DNA of 64,000 bases, from the NCBI GenBank assembly GCA_026873275.1, contig JANTUC010000017.1, positions 1,116,001 to 1,180,000 on the forward strand, written 5' to 3'. Below are positions 32,789 to 44,731 of this stretch, in pieces. The notes below the pieces were generated by a model. The model saw only the letters and a list, made by a program, of their open reading frames with translations. It ran no database searches and was not told the DNA's origin. The stretch's first letter is position 1. Every line of letters starts with the position of its first letter. This stretch comes from Pseudopithomyces maydicus (lineage: Eukaryota > Ascomycota > Dothideomycetes > Pleosporales > Didymosphaeriaceae). The translations under genes and the position numbers were made by a program.

Positions 32789-35391
32789 TCAAACCAACCC
32801 GATTACCGCCATCACAACCCCTACCACACCTGCCCACCCCATCTCCAACCTCCCTGCATCTCCACCAAAGTCGCCTCCCAACCCTCCACTCGTCACCGGC
32901 CCCGTCGGGCCTTGGAAAATCGCCGTACTAACCCTCGACCCCGTCCCCACCACCACGCCTCCCGGCCCCAAACTCACCACATCCCCTCCAGACAACGTCG
33001 CACTCGGCCCACCCAACGTCAACGTAACTCCACCGATGACAACCTGCCCATTCGAGCTCGTCGCCGTAACCACATCTCCACTCCCCAGCGTCAGCGTCAC
33101 AACACTGCTGCCAGCCAAGCCACCCACCGGCACCGTAGTCGTACTCTCCCCATCCACGATCACCACACCGCTCGCCCCCATACTGACCGTCGTCCCGTCA
33201 ACAACAACGTCCTGCCCCCTGCGGTAAGCGTCACGCCCCCGACAACGAAGCCGTTTTCTCCACCCACGATGGTCGATCCGCCGACTGTAATCGTGCCACC
33301 TGCCCCCGTAGGCAACGCCACAGTCTGCGTCCCGCTCCCATCGATGATAACGATTCCAGAAGGCCCCGCGCTGATCGTAGTCCCCGAGATAGTAACCGGC
33401 GCGCCGCCTGGCTGGAGTGTCGTTCCGGGCGCAACGATGACACCCGAGGGGCCCGCGATGATGGTAGAACCGCCAGCCGTGATAGTCGTGCTCGAACCAC
33501 CTGGCTGAATTGGAATTGTGCGCGTGGCGGTCGGGTCCTCGATGATGATGCCGGTTGGGCCGACGCTGATGGTTGTGTCGCCGATGACGAGCGGGGGTGC
33601 GTTGGGGCTGGGGCGGATGGTGGTGCCTGGGTTGATGATGATGCCGCTGGTGGGGTCTACGACGATGGGGCCGATGGGTGCGTTGGTGATTGTTATGGGT
33701 CCGGGGTTGTTGCTTGGAGGATTGTTCGGGGGGTTGTTCGGGGGTTGGGCGTGCGGGTTGGTTGGGGTGGGACATTTCCTGGGCGGGTGGGTGTGTTTGG
33801 AGGGTTGTTGGGGGAGTTGAAGGGTCGTTTGGATTGCTTGGGGGATCCTGGGGATCGCTGGGTGGATCTTGAGGGTCGCTAGGGGGGTCTTGAGGATCGC
33901 TAGGCGGGTCTTGAGGATCACTGGGTGGATCTTGAGGATCGCTGGGAGGATCATTTGGCGGCTGGTTGCTAGGCGTCGGCGGTCTTGCTGTCGGGGCGCT
34001 TGTCGGCGGCGTCGGCGGATCTGCAGGTGTGGGTTGCGCCGAGGTGGGCCTGGGAGGGTCATTCGGCGTCGTAACGGGGACAGCGGGCACGCTGGTGCTG
34101 GTGGACAAGAAGTTTCCGACGCTTGTCAAAGCAATAGGTGGGTCGTCGAGACCAAAGTACGACAGCGAACAGTCGCTCCATGCTGGTTCGATGCTTCGGA
34201 TTGCCGCGGGCATGGCCATTTGCGGGTTGTAACCCCCGGGAACACAACGGAGCAGTAGGGCATACGGATCTGGCACGAAGGTTGGCCATACCAAGCGCTG
34301 TACGGAACTGGGTCGTTGAAGTCGGCATAGTTGACCGAGTAGGGAATATCGTTGATTGGATATCCTCGCTTGGTGAAAATATCAGTGGATGCAAGCGTTA
34401 TGATCTTATTGTAACGTGTCTCGGCAGACCGACATGGCCATGTAGCGATGACGGTGGCGAAGGAGAGATAAACGTTGCCAGAGAAAAATGTGTTTCCGTT
34501 CACAACGGCGTAGGGGCCAGTAGTAACCTCAGTCCAAGTTGCGTTGGGAAAGTCTGGCGGGCGAGAGGCCGCACTCGTTGTAGGCGCTGTTGCACACATG
34601 TCGCGCGTCGTTGCGTTTGACGCTTCCGGCCAGAAGAAGAAGTCAACGGCTGCACGACTGATGGTGCAAGCGGCCGCTCTGCAGGTTGCACAGTCAGGCC
34701 GGGCTGGCGAGGTGATACCAGGAGGTGCAGGCGTTATTTGATTAGCATTGCTCCATGCCGTGCTTGACGCACTATACTCGCTCCAAAGGCTAGAACAGTC
34801 TGCGTTCCCTACGCTGCAGGTTGGGGAGGGAGACGGATATTCTTCGCCCTTCGTGATTGTTGAGGTGGCAGCGCCAGTGTGGACTGAAGAATCGGTGGTG
34901 ATGGTGGTCATACCATCTGCATAGCAGATTTTGCCTCCGAAGAACGGAAGGGGATCATTGCATGTGCTCGTACAAGTCCAGGTGGATGTGGTGTAGTAGT
35001 CTGTGTAGTCCCAGGTTTCAGTAGTAGTTATCGTCGTCAGCAAAGACGGCTTGTACGAGCGAGAAGCGCTGCTGTAAGACGCCTGCAGGTAGTCGCACAG
35101 TTGAGCCGGGTTGCGACCTTCAACAAGTCAGTATCTGAGGGGCTATCTGCTGTCAAGAAGGAGTGCTTACTCGTAGCATTTGCAGTAGATTGCGGTTCAC
35201 TTGTCGAAGCGATCGTAGACGCTGCCACAGAGCTCGCCGTGCTGTTTGTGAATGCCGAAGTCGAAACTATGAGAACCCATTAGTCAGTAGTAACCCAAGC
35301 TGCACACCGAGTAAAACCCACAGCTTTGACCTGCAACGGTCGCAACGGTCACAGCGGCTGTTACAGCGAACTTCCACGACATTGTCGACAT
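32789..35391 (-). CDS. large GPI-type surface protein with heptad and beta-strand repeats, four frameshifts
   Basis: Exons 35391-35331, 35266-35171 and 35117-32789; 829 aa after four single-base additions. A signal peptide (SWKFAVTAAVTVATVAG) leads into a Ser/Thr-rich N-terminus and a Cys-containing domain with CTSTCNDPLPFFGGK and CATCRAAAC. A linker of DPPSDPQ heptads (33842-33946) follows. The C-terminal half is built of about 20-30-aa repeats of the form GTTI..GPSGIIV, probably a beta-solenoid. It ends in a hydrophobic tail (MGWAGVVGVVMAVIGLV) suited to GPI anchoring. Frames are rejoined by one added base in each of the runs 34233-34237, 33810-33814, 33764-33767 and 33215-33219. It is probably a cell-wall or adhesion protein. 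Function is inferred from architecture only. Confidence 0.72.
33842..33946. repeat. 21-bp coding minisatellite (DPPSDPQ heptads)
   Basis: Five adjacent 21-base units start at 33842, 33863, 33884, 33905 and 33926. They encode DPPSDPQ heptads on the minus strand in the linker of the surface protein. The unit is a multiple of three, so copy-number change keeps the frame. Confidence 0.9.
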
Positions 35392-36975
35392 GATGCGCAC
35401 GCGACCAAATCTAGCGAAAGACTGGAGAGTGTACGACAACGCACACGCCTTGGAGATCACCGCATCTTAAAGCCTCACACTTTTTGCAGGGCTGGCCAGG
35501 GTTGCCCACCAGTACTACACCCTGAAGATGCCTCCCGGCTCAATGATTGATTGAACACGGCGCCAAGGCCGGCACGTTCCTGCATGCAGGGCGTCACCCG
35601 AAGTTTGAATGGTCGAAATGTGGAGCCTAGCCATGCGGAGGGCTTGGTTTTTGGGGGCTAGCTCGCAGAGACCAGCAGTAGTACCGATTGAGTGAAAAAG
35701 CGGCAGAAGTAGGCCGATCTTTACCCTGGCCCGCCGGATGTAGTAACCAAGCGCGTACTAGAGGCTCTCCTCAACTAGCGATATGTAACCTTGTGGTGGG
35801 TCTTTGCCATTTCGTGATTCATGCCACTGTGACACGTGAATGAACGATCGATTAAGATATGTGAGAGGCTGGTACCAGCGTTGAGAATTTTTAGCCAAGG
35901 TCTACGCCTATGTAGATCGTACAGTACGACGAAGGAACACTCTCGTCACCCTGCGATGGAAATGGTAGCACCTATCCGAGCAAACGTTTCTGAAGCCTGA
36001 GAAAATTCTGACCGGATGGCAAGGCGCATATCGTCTGACAGACACCAACAATTTGTGTATGCTGTTTAAATTTGCGCAATATTCGAGAGGGCAATACGAA
36101 CCAACAAATAGTTCGGCGAGCGTCTAGTCAATACACCGCCAGGCTAGTCCGCATATCGTTCTTGCGCCATGTAAGATGCAAGATTGACCGATAAGCCGAC
36201 CGTTCAAGTTTTCCGATGATGACAGTAGAATTTTATTTGAATGCTGTCTAACGACACCAATGTTTCATTCATACTCATGCGATCGCGCATTCACAAGCCA
36301 AACTTGTGAAAGGACGTGGAAGGGGTTGTATTGGAGATGCTGCAGTGAAACAGCCTGTCCAGATATGGTAAGAGGTGAATGCTTGTGTAAGTGTGGAGGC
36401 GAAAATGTAGTCAGCAGTGACGGCCTCCATGTCCCGCCTGTCCGGGCGCTTACCCAGGCACGTGGCACTGATCTGGCCCCAACCTTTGTATTGGAATTCA
36501 CTGCTATCATTTATTATACACCGACCTAGTTGAGAGAAAGGGTAGCGTTAAAGAGTGAAAACAGTCGTCCATCTAGTATATCATGCAGCCACTCTTCTAA
36601 TCCGATGCCCAAGATACTTGCAGTGCTCACTGGTGCCTAAAATAAGGTAAGCGGCAAATTTGATAGGCTTACAACATATCTTCTTCAGACGTTACGCAAC
36701 TATGCAGCCCACGAAAGCTGATGCATCAGCAAGTTTTATCATCTGCGTAACGCGACACTATCCTGTAGTTGAGTTGTTTGGGTGCGATATCTGGGGTGTT
36801 ACGACATTGGTTCTCACGTGCTACATGTGAGGCTGTGGCGCGGACAGGGTGCATCACGAACGAATAAATCATAGTATAGAACTGTAGTATACCAGTATGA
36901 ATAATCCTTCTTCAAAATCGTTCTGTCCGTGGTCAGCTTCATGATTTTCTATCAATCCATCAACTTTCATCTATT
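35392..36975. other. gene-free region between divergent genes
   Basis: This lies between the start of the minus-strand surface protein gene and the start of the plus-strand HET gene. No coding frame with protein character is seen. Confidence 0.4.
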
Positions 36976-38942
36976 ATGAATCAAACCAACGAAGAAGATG
37001 CGAGTCCTCAACTTGAAGCGATGAATGACACCACAGAATTGGCGTCATTACCACAGCCTGATGAATTGCCCAAGACTTCGGAGCTTCAAAGATCCCTGCC
37101 TTGCGATGTATGTGGCGATTTAAGGCTAGATGTTTTACGCGAGACGAAACGCTGTGACTTGAAAGAGCTTGTACAGAAACGCGCAGCAGGTTGTTCGTCA
37201 TGCCAACTCCTGCATGCTGTTTTGCCTTTGTCGCAAGATGATTACATCCCGAATTCTTTGCTAGTGCCTAGTAGACGTTATGGCACATGGTTGGCCCGTT
37301 CGGTCACATTATTTCTATCTGGGAGAGGCTCTTTGTCGATAGCACCATTTACGAAAACCCATTCCTTGTCAATTCACGTATTCGCGGTCCCAGGTAGTGT
37401 TCCCATTTTTCATAAGTTGAATACACGCTGCTAGCACTCGACATAGTCTCAATCTAGCGCAGTGACTGACTGAAAATAGGAGAGTCTTATCCATGGCCAG
37501 TGATTAAGGAAGAAATTTCTGCTATAAAAACTCTTGAGACAAGCTGTCAATGGATAAAGAACCAGATGGCAGCTTCTGGCGATCCACCTCCATATCTGAT
37601 GCCAACTCGAGTACTCGAAATATCCACGCCAGGTCGTGTCCGATTGAAGGTGTGTGGATCCAACGAACAGGGACGCTACGCGTGTCTGAGTTATTGCTGG
37701 GGTAAGAACTCGCACAGGCAACTCCGGACTACGAAAGATACTCTGATAGAGCATCAAAAGGGCATTGAATGGAATCAGCTACCTCGGACTTTTCAAGAAG
37801 CCCTGATTTTGACCTATAAGCTAGGGTTACGGTATCTGTGGATTGACTCTCTTTGTATCGTTCAGGACGATCTAGAAGATTGGAGAACTGAAGGTGGAAA
37901 AATGGCAGATATATATGCACACTCATACATCACGTTTGCGGCGACGAATTCCATGGATTCTAAGGGCGGTCTCTGTAATCCTTTACCGAGAGGTGAGTTA
38001 TGTACCGTGTACACAGCCGATGGACCTTTCAAAGTTCGGATTTTGCAAGAATACAACTCATCGCCTTATAGAAGCTCGATGCCGCTCATGCAAAGAGCTT
38101 GGTTCTTTCAGGAACAGATTTTGGCACCCCGCATTGTTTATTTCGCACAGTATGAGCTGTTCTGGAAGAATGTAAATACAACAATCTGTGAGTGTTGTGA
38201 GCTCGACAAGGAATTGCCTCCGCTCGGAGATTCAAACCCGCACCACCTACAAAACCTCAATAACTACGAGCGTATGACTTGGTGGCACAACACGGTAGAG
38301 GCTTATACGAAATTACGGTTGACCTTTGAATATGATATATTCCCCGCACTTCAAGGCATCGCGCACATCACACAACAGACCAGGAAATGCGATTACTATG
38401 CCGGTCTTTGGGCGGATACCTTTGTACAGGATATGCTCTGGATTGCCATCAGGCCTGGAAAACGTCCGAGCTCCAATACGTATCGTGCCCCGACTTGGTC
38501 ATGGGCCTCAATAGTAGGAACAATCGCATATATGTCCAGCTACTCATTATCGATACACGTTACAGTTCTAAGCAAGAGTACTGTGCCTGTAGGCGAAAGC
38601 GAACTTGGCCAGCTAAAGGGAGGATATGTGACACTCCGTGGGCCATGCACCGTCTTCGATATCACGACATGTCGAAGATTTCCTTACATGTTAGATTATC
38701 TTAGGTGCAGGTACAGTCTCTTGCACCTAGACATCCGGTACAAATACAACTATAATAGGATTCTTTTCATGCATACAGCAGATTGCTGCGTCAGGGCATC
38801 ACATACATCCATGGTCTTCTTACTTTATCGATGTATTGATGAACAAAAGCGGATTTACGAGCGGGTTGGCCTATGGCAAGTAGAGGACCCGGACCAAGGT
38901 GGATTGCCCGATTTGTTGGAAATGGAAATCACGGTTGTGTAA
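36976..38942 (+). CDS. HET-domain protein (heterokaryon incompatibility-like)
   Basis: Two exons, 36976-37393 and 37480-38942, give 626 aa. A Cys-rich N-terminal block (LPCDVCGDLRLD and GCSSCQLLH) precedes the HET domain. Three HET blocks are clear: YACLSYCWG, then LPRTFQEALILTYKLGLRYLWIDSLC (in part) with QDD.EDW and KMADIYAHSYITFAATNS, then RAWFFQEQILAPRIVYF. HET domains are TIR-related and drive incompatibility cell death or act in NLR-type immunity. Most genomes of this group carry dozens of uncharacterised copies. The architecture CxxC-HET with a poorly conserved C-terminus is common. No frame problem is seen. Confidence 0.92.
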
Positions 38943-39729
38943 GCCGACATCTTGAATATCTCTGCAGCAAGATGCAAGATATATCTAGCAAGCAATGATT
39001 TAGTCGTCATACACGAGACACATTGGTTTAAAGCTATGCCTGGCTACCTAGTCGATCTATGCGAAGAGGTCTTCTTTGTCCCGACGAAAACTGTGTCTAT
39101 ATAGTGATGTATACACGAAATGATCATGGTGTTTAAACTGAAATTTGTCTCCTAAGAGAAGTTCATTGATGGGTCTCTAATGCTCGGACCAAGTCGGGTG
39201 AATTCCCGATTCGGATTCTCGTGTCAAAGATACCCCGATGCCCGAGCTACCGCGCATGCGTTGCCCCTCGTGCGGGGAGGCGACTCTTGTTTTCACCATG
39301 TGCATCTGGCGATGGTGTACAGTCTCATATCATTATCTCATATTCCAGCTGGAAGTAGTTGAGACCGGCTGTTGAGACAGGATTGCTGCGCGCCCATGTA
39401 AAAAGTCGAATGCTCGAAACCGGACGTTGCTAGAGATACTTCGGAGGAATCATGCATCCAAATGTGCAGAGACTACCCCGGATTTTGGCAGCCGCCATGC
39501 AATCCTGCTTAGCTTAAATCTTATTTCGTCCGCCTTTACCACCTGCTTGATTTTCTGGCCTTCAGAGACGGCGCTCAAGCAGATTATAGAATCAATCCGA
39601 TTTATCCGCAAATCATATGATCCGGAAGAATCGATGAGCCGATGGGACCAGGGACATGACTGATGGAACCTGGAATCAATATGTATATTAGTCAAAGCCT
39701 CTCCACCCGCAACGGCATCCATCGCAAAA
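38943..39729. other. gene-free intergenic region
   Basis: 3' region of the HET gene and promoter of the BNR protein gene. No coding frame is supported. Confidence 0.4.
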
Positions 39730-41042
39730 ATGGGCTTCTTCACACGCACAGTGGGCATTGCAGCCTCGCTTTTGTCGCTTGCAACCGCCGTTTCCATCAC
39801 TTCCACCCGGACGTATAACATTAGCAATGACGTGGAGGGATCAGTCCATATGAATGCGCTCGCCTTCCAACAAAGTCCATTGACCACATTCGGCGACTAT
39901 CAATACGTAGCTTTTTACAGAACCGCGTCCGGTTATGGGAAACATTATGTGAACCTCGGTCGGAGACGTATCTCACCTTCGATCGGTGACTGGCAATCCT
40001 TTGCTTTTACCGACTATGTTCAACAAACACTCGACGAGCATAACACAATCAGTATGGGTATCAGCGGAGACGGTAAAATCCACTTGAGCTTCGACCATCA
40101 CGACGTACCTCTCAACTACCGTGTTTCTACATCTGGAATTGCTAAGTCAGTCCCGTCCGACTGGACTATGGCCACATTTGGCGGCTCAGTCCAACACAGT
40201 CTTCCCGGTTCTACAGGGCCATGGACCCCATTGACTTACCCACGCTTTGAACGCCTTGCAGGTGGCGACATGCTCATGGAATTCCGCATTGGTCAAAGCG
40301 GCGCTGGCGACTCGTACATCCATCGCTACTCCAGCGCATCCGGCTCCTGGAGCGCACTCGGGAAATATCTGCAAGGCCAGGACAACAATGCGTACATCAA
40401 CGGCTTCACGTCTTCCCTCGGCAAACTCTACGCCAGCTGGACCGTCCGCGAAACGCCCGATGCAAGCACGAATCACGACTTCTACTTCGCGCTCTCCGAA
40501 GACGATGGCAAGACCTGGAAAGCCACAACCGGAACCACCGTCTCGAAGCCCATTACGCCCTCCACAGCTGGCATCAAGGTCTTCACCATCTCCCAGAACA
40601 TGCAAATCATGAACCAGGAAGCCCAAACCGCCGACGACAAAGGCCGTTTCCACTCCCTGATGCGGGACAACACAACCGGAACCGCGCGCTTCTACCACTA
40701 CCTCCGCACGGCGAGCGGTACTTTCACCAAAACCGCGATCAACGCTCCAGGACTGTCGAATCCCCCATATCTTGCTTATCGCGGCAAGCTTGCTGCAAAG
40801 GGGGACACCCTCATCGCTATACTTCCCGATGCGCCGAAGAACACGACAACGCTTTATGGCGCGACTGCGGGTGGAAATTATCAGGATTGGAAGCTTTTGG
40901 CGACGATTCAGAATACGGCGGGGAGCCGGGTGTCGATGAGGAAAGGCTGGCGCAGAGTAATGTGTTGAGTGTGTTCATTAGGCAAGGGGGGCCGTTTGGG
41001 GAGCGAAAGATTCAGGTTTGGGATTATGATGTACAGTGGTGA
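39730..41042 (+). CDS. secreted BNR-repeat (sialidase-fold) protein, one frameshift near the C-terminus
   Basis: A single exon. As given, the frame stops at 40968 (412 aa). One added G in the G4 run 40920-40923 continues it to 41042 (437 aa), with an ending EERLAQSN..SVFIRQGG...IQVWDYDVQW that looks like the real C-terminus. A signal peptide covers about residues 1-20 (GFFTRTVGIAASLLSLATA). The body matches fungal and bacterial BNR_4-type secreted proteins: HNTISMGISGDGKIHLSFDHH, LTYPRFERL, DGKTW repeats and YLAYRGKLAAKGDTL. Related proteins include polysaccharide-acting enzymes with a beta-propeller fold. The substrate is not known. Confidence 0.8.
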
Positions 41043-41797
41043 GGACTGGGGTTGGATGAGTGGCGGCGGAATATCGCCTAGGTAATTCTTTGAAAATACC
41101 GAAGATATGATTTGATCGGTATCTGGAAAATCAAAAGAAAACTTGTTTGTTTCTATCGGGATACGTATGAATTTGTGAGCATACATGAATTCCAGAGCAC
41201 ACACTTTCAGTATCGATCGCACCGTTGTTAGTTTCACACTAGTCCAGCAGCGTTCGTAGCAACCAAACATAATAAATGCTTATCACTAGCGTTAGGTCTT
41301 TACTCGAGGTCGTTTGTCGGACACGCACAGGTCAACGCTAGCGAAGAACCTGTACCCGAGTGGCTGTGCCGATCCCCAGTAGGCACAGTAGGCATATCGC
41401 CACGAGTAATGAGAGGCCTCCAGGCCCACTTATCCGTCTCAACGTTAGTATCAAAGTGGAGTGGCTTAGCTATCAGCTGAATTAAATCCGGCTCGCAACT
41501 TCAGAAAAGACTTTTGTTCACCGCTAGGTAACAACAATAGAGCCTGAACTTACAGCACAGTTCTTCACGCCGACATAAAATAATTTCGCATCTGTAATTC
41601 GACTTCTTGGGTCGAGAGAACTCGCTTGTCCCCCAGACTGGACCACAAATACCGTACTTTCGATCATATACACTTCCACTCACATTGCAGTACCGAAGAA
41701 AAGCGCCGTTTCCAGGATGCTGTCGGGCTTGTGGAAATTCGTGAAGAGCATAGTATCTCGGAAATCCGTGAAGAGCAATGCATCTCACCCAATGTGC
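41043..41797. other. intergenic region with a 27-bp duplication and an inverted repeat
   Basis: No gene is seen. GGAAATTCGTGAAGAGCA and GGAAATCCGTGAAGAGCA start at 41733 and 41760, a 27-bp tandem duplication just upstream of the GTPase gene. CTAGCGTT (near 41288) and AACGCTAG (near 41335) form an inverted repeat with a loop of about 40 bases. Confidence 0.45.
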
Positions 41798-42636
41798 ATG
41801 GATGACCTCCAAATCTCATCTGATTGCCAATGCCAAATGAAAATAACATTTGTCGGTCAAGCAACAGTTGGGAAGACCTCCTTTCTAACGTGAGTTGATC
41901 CTGAACAAAATGGTTTCAGTGTGTTGACGTGAACACCAGCACGGCGCTTGAAAGTCAATTTCCCAATGTAAGTCGAATCAGAAGCATTCTTGACACTTGT
42001 GCTAATAGATTCCAGGTATACGTTCCTCCGGTGTACGAGCTGTCTAGTCTTAGTCTTGAAGTTCAAGGTGTGCAGTTCCAATGTGCCTTATGGGATACCG
42101 GGGATCACCCCCACAGCGAGCAACTTCGGCCGTTGTCGTACCCTAACACCAATATTTTCTGCATATGCTTTTCGGTGGTCGACCCCGGAAGCCTTGAAGA
42201 TGTGCTGGACCGTGTAATGACTCTCCAGCAATTTGTTGTGTGTTTTCTAACATGTTTCAAGTTTGCGCCTGAGGTCTATCATTTTAAGCGACCCCATGAT
42301 CCGGTTTTCTTGCTCGGATTCCAGACAGATCTTCGGGACGATCCAGCCACTCTATCGAAACTATCAGAGGAAAGCAAAGTGCCTGTAACAAGGGAAAAGG
42401 TAGGTTGTCTTCCGGTCTCAGATAGACCAGTCGTTCTAATCATACAATAGGCAGAGAAGATAAGACATCAGATCGGTGCAGTGGCCTACATAGAAAGTTC
42501 AGCCATCAAAGGAGCAAATGTACTAGAGACTTTCGAGACAATGCTCGGTTTAGTAGTGGAAGCCAGTCCGAAACTGAGAAAACGATACTTGAAGCAGAAA
42601 GAAAAACTGGAAAGAGGAGAGAAGATTGAAAGATAG
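41798..42636 (+). CDS. divergent Rho-like small GTPase without CaaX box
   Basis: Exons 41798-41889, 41940-41967, 42016-42213, 42262-42399 and 42451-42636; 213 aa, or 200 aa if the ATG at 41837 (MKITFVG) is used. The 48-bp intron 42214-42261 is in frame and stop-free but has GT, a CTAAC branch site and AG. Removing it gives the Rho-like join DVLDR/FAPEVYHF. The P-loop is GQATVGKTS. The switch II region reads WDTGDHPHSEQLRPLSYP, where Rho proteins have DTAGQE, so the catalytic Gln is missing. LGFQTDLRDD corresponds to the Rho TQxDLRDD block and ESSA to the G5 motif. The C-terminus is a charged helix ending KIER with no CaaX cysteine, so no prenylation is expected. It may be a fast-exchanging or GTP-locked regulator, or a lineage-specific relic. 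A 27-bp duplication lies just upstream. Confidence 0.82.
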
Positions 42637-42949
42637 ACTGGTAAAGGATGCCCTCAAAATTGACCAAAATATTTGGCATATATGTTCAACCCCCGACTGA
42701 AGTCAAAACAGTGTGCTTTCAATCTACAATGCTTGCATCTTCATATGACTATCGATTTGTATAGGGACAACCAATTAAGTAGTTTTAGGGTAGAGAATGC
42801 TGTGTGATTGGTGTAATTTTCGGCCAATAGGAATACCCGAGTCCGCTCGGACATGCGGATTTCCATGATTTCTCCGCATTTTGAACAGGGATTACGATCC
42901 TAGTAGTCGAATCAGGGGACCACTACGCCCCTCCGATTGCACTTATGAT

Positions 42950-44731
42950 ATGAAATCACAACCCACGACTTCCACGATGGCACCCATATTTACGCCATTG
43001 CTTCGAATAGTGCTGTACTTTTGTGGCGCAGTTAGTTCCAGCACATGCGTTCGCGGTCCGCAAGCTGATGACTACAGTATCTCGCCTACAGCCTTTGTCG
43101 GGCGATCTACAACATCTATCTCCATCCGCTGGCAAAACTGCCTGGGCCCAAAATACGCGCTGCGTTCTATTTCCCTCACAACTTCGAGCTTGTCGGCGGG
43201 AACGTCGTGCGCAACTGGCACGCGCTGCATGAGCAGTATGGCGACATTGTTCGCATCAATCCGACTTGGGTTTCGATCATCAATCCTGATGCCTGGAGAG
43301 GTACTCCTCATCCAATACATTTTGAAGAACTTCATCCCTGATTGATATCCTTCTCAGAAATATACGGTACCGCGAACGGAAAGCCGATTCCAAAAGACCC
43401 GGCTGTCTACAACACATTTGAAAATAGAAAACGAGCAGCGAACATCATATGTAAGAGAGTTGCATGACTGAATCCAGACACCATTATAGAGCTGAATCAT
43501 TTTAGCTTCCAATGATCCAGACCATGCTCGACTCCGCCGCTGCATGAGTCACGCCTTCTCTGATCAAGCGCTCCGCAGCCAGGAACCTATCATCAACTCG
43601 TACATTACGCTCCTCATCTCCAAATTGAGGGCGAAATCCCAAGTTGGAGCACAAGTGGACATTATGCGCTACGTCAACTTCACCACTTTCGACATCCTGG
43701 GCGATTTATGCTTCGGAGAATCCTTCGGCGCACTGGAATCGGAGCAGTACAGTGAATGGATGGCGAACATGTTTAAGGGTGTCAAGCTCGTGCCATTCGT
43801 CAAGTTGTTCACTCAGTATCCGATTATAGGACTGCCTTTTTTCTTGATGACAAAGCTTTTCCCGCAGATTCTAGCCGCGAGAGCCAAACATGATAACTAC
43901 ACGATGGAGAAGACAGCGAAGAGATTAGCGAAAGAGACAGATCGAAAGGACTTCATGAGGTCAGTCGAATATATCCTCTTGAGCTAACGCCGTGCTAATC
44001 ATCACAGTTACATCCTAAAGCATAACGACGAAAAGGGCATGACGCGAGAAGAAATCATTCGCACCTCGGGCGTACTTATCATCGCCGGAAGCGAAACATC
44101 AGCAACTCTTCTCAGCGGTGCAATCTACTACTTGCTTTCAAACCCAACCTGGCTCCACAAAGCCCGAGAGGAGCTCGACAACGCGTTCAAGACCGAATCC
44201 GAGATTTCCTTCGGACCCCTCGGCCAGCTCAGGATCCTCAACGCCATACTTACAGAAACCTTCCGCATGTACCCACCCGTCCCAGTCCTCCTCCCCCGCG
44301 CAACCATCAAAGAAGACGCCATGGTCTGCGGAACTTTCATCCCAAAGGGCACCACCATCGGCATCCCCATGTTCGCAGCCTCGCGCTCGTCCCACAACTT
44401 CAAGCACCCCGAGGTGTTCGCTCCGCAGCGACATCTCGGCGACCCGGAGTTCGAAGACGACAAGCGATCCGTTATACAGCCGTTTTCTGTGGGGCCGAGA
44501 AACTGCATAGGCCAGGTAAGATGGTCGCGATTTTGTAGCCATAATGGGAATAGTGCGGCTGACGAGGCGTAGACCATGGCGTGGCTGGAGCTTCGGGCTA
44601 TCCTGGCGAATCTGCTGTGGCATTTTGATATGGAGCTTGTGAATAGGTCGCAGATATGGGATGAGCAGAAGGTGTTCGTTTTGTGGGATAAGCCGGCGTT
44701 GATGGTGAATCTGAAAGAGCGAGTACGCTGA
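42950..44731 (+). CDS. cytochrome P450 monooxygenase (CYP65/Tri11-like by overall pattern)
   Basis: Six exons: 42950-43030, 43078-43300, 43358-43450, 43506-43959, 44008-44515 and 44573-44731; 505 aa. An in-frame ATG at 42977 is an alternative start. The N-terminal membrane anchor (PLLRIVLYFCGAYLAY) is followed by YNIYLHPLAKLPGPK, typical of fungal P450s. The I-helix is AGSETSA, ExxR is ETFR, and the heme loop is FSVGPRNCIGQ with ligand C450. All catalytic elements are present. It is an ER-membrane monooxygenase that needs a P450 reductase; the substrate is unknown. It lies about 19 kb from the PKS with unrelated genes between, so cluster membership is unlikely. No frame problem is seen. Confidence 0.93.

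Noticed and set aside
36260..36529. Small plus-strand frame between the surface protein and HET genes
   Set aside because: No domain, no signal peptide and no splice context.
42950..44731. P450 as a tailoring enzyme of the polyketide cluster
   Set aside because: About 19 kb from the PKS, with an aldolase, surface protein, HET, BNR and GTPase genes between.
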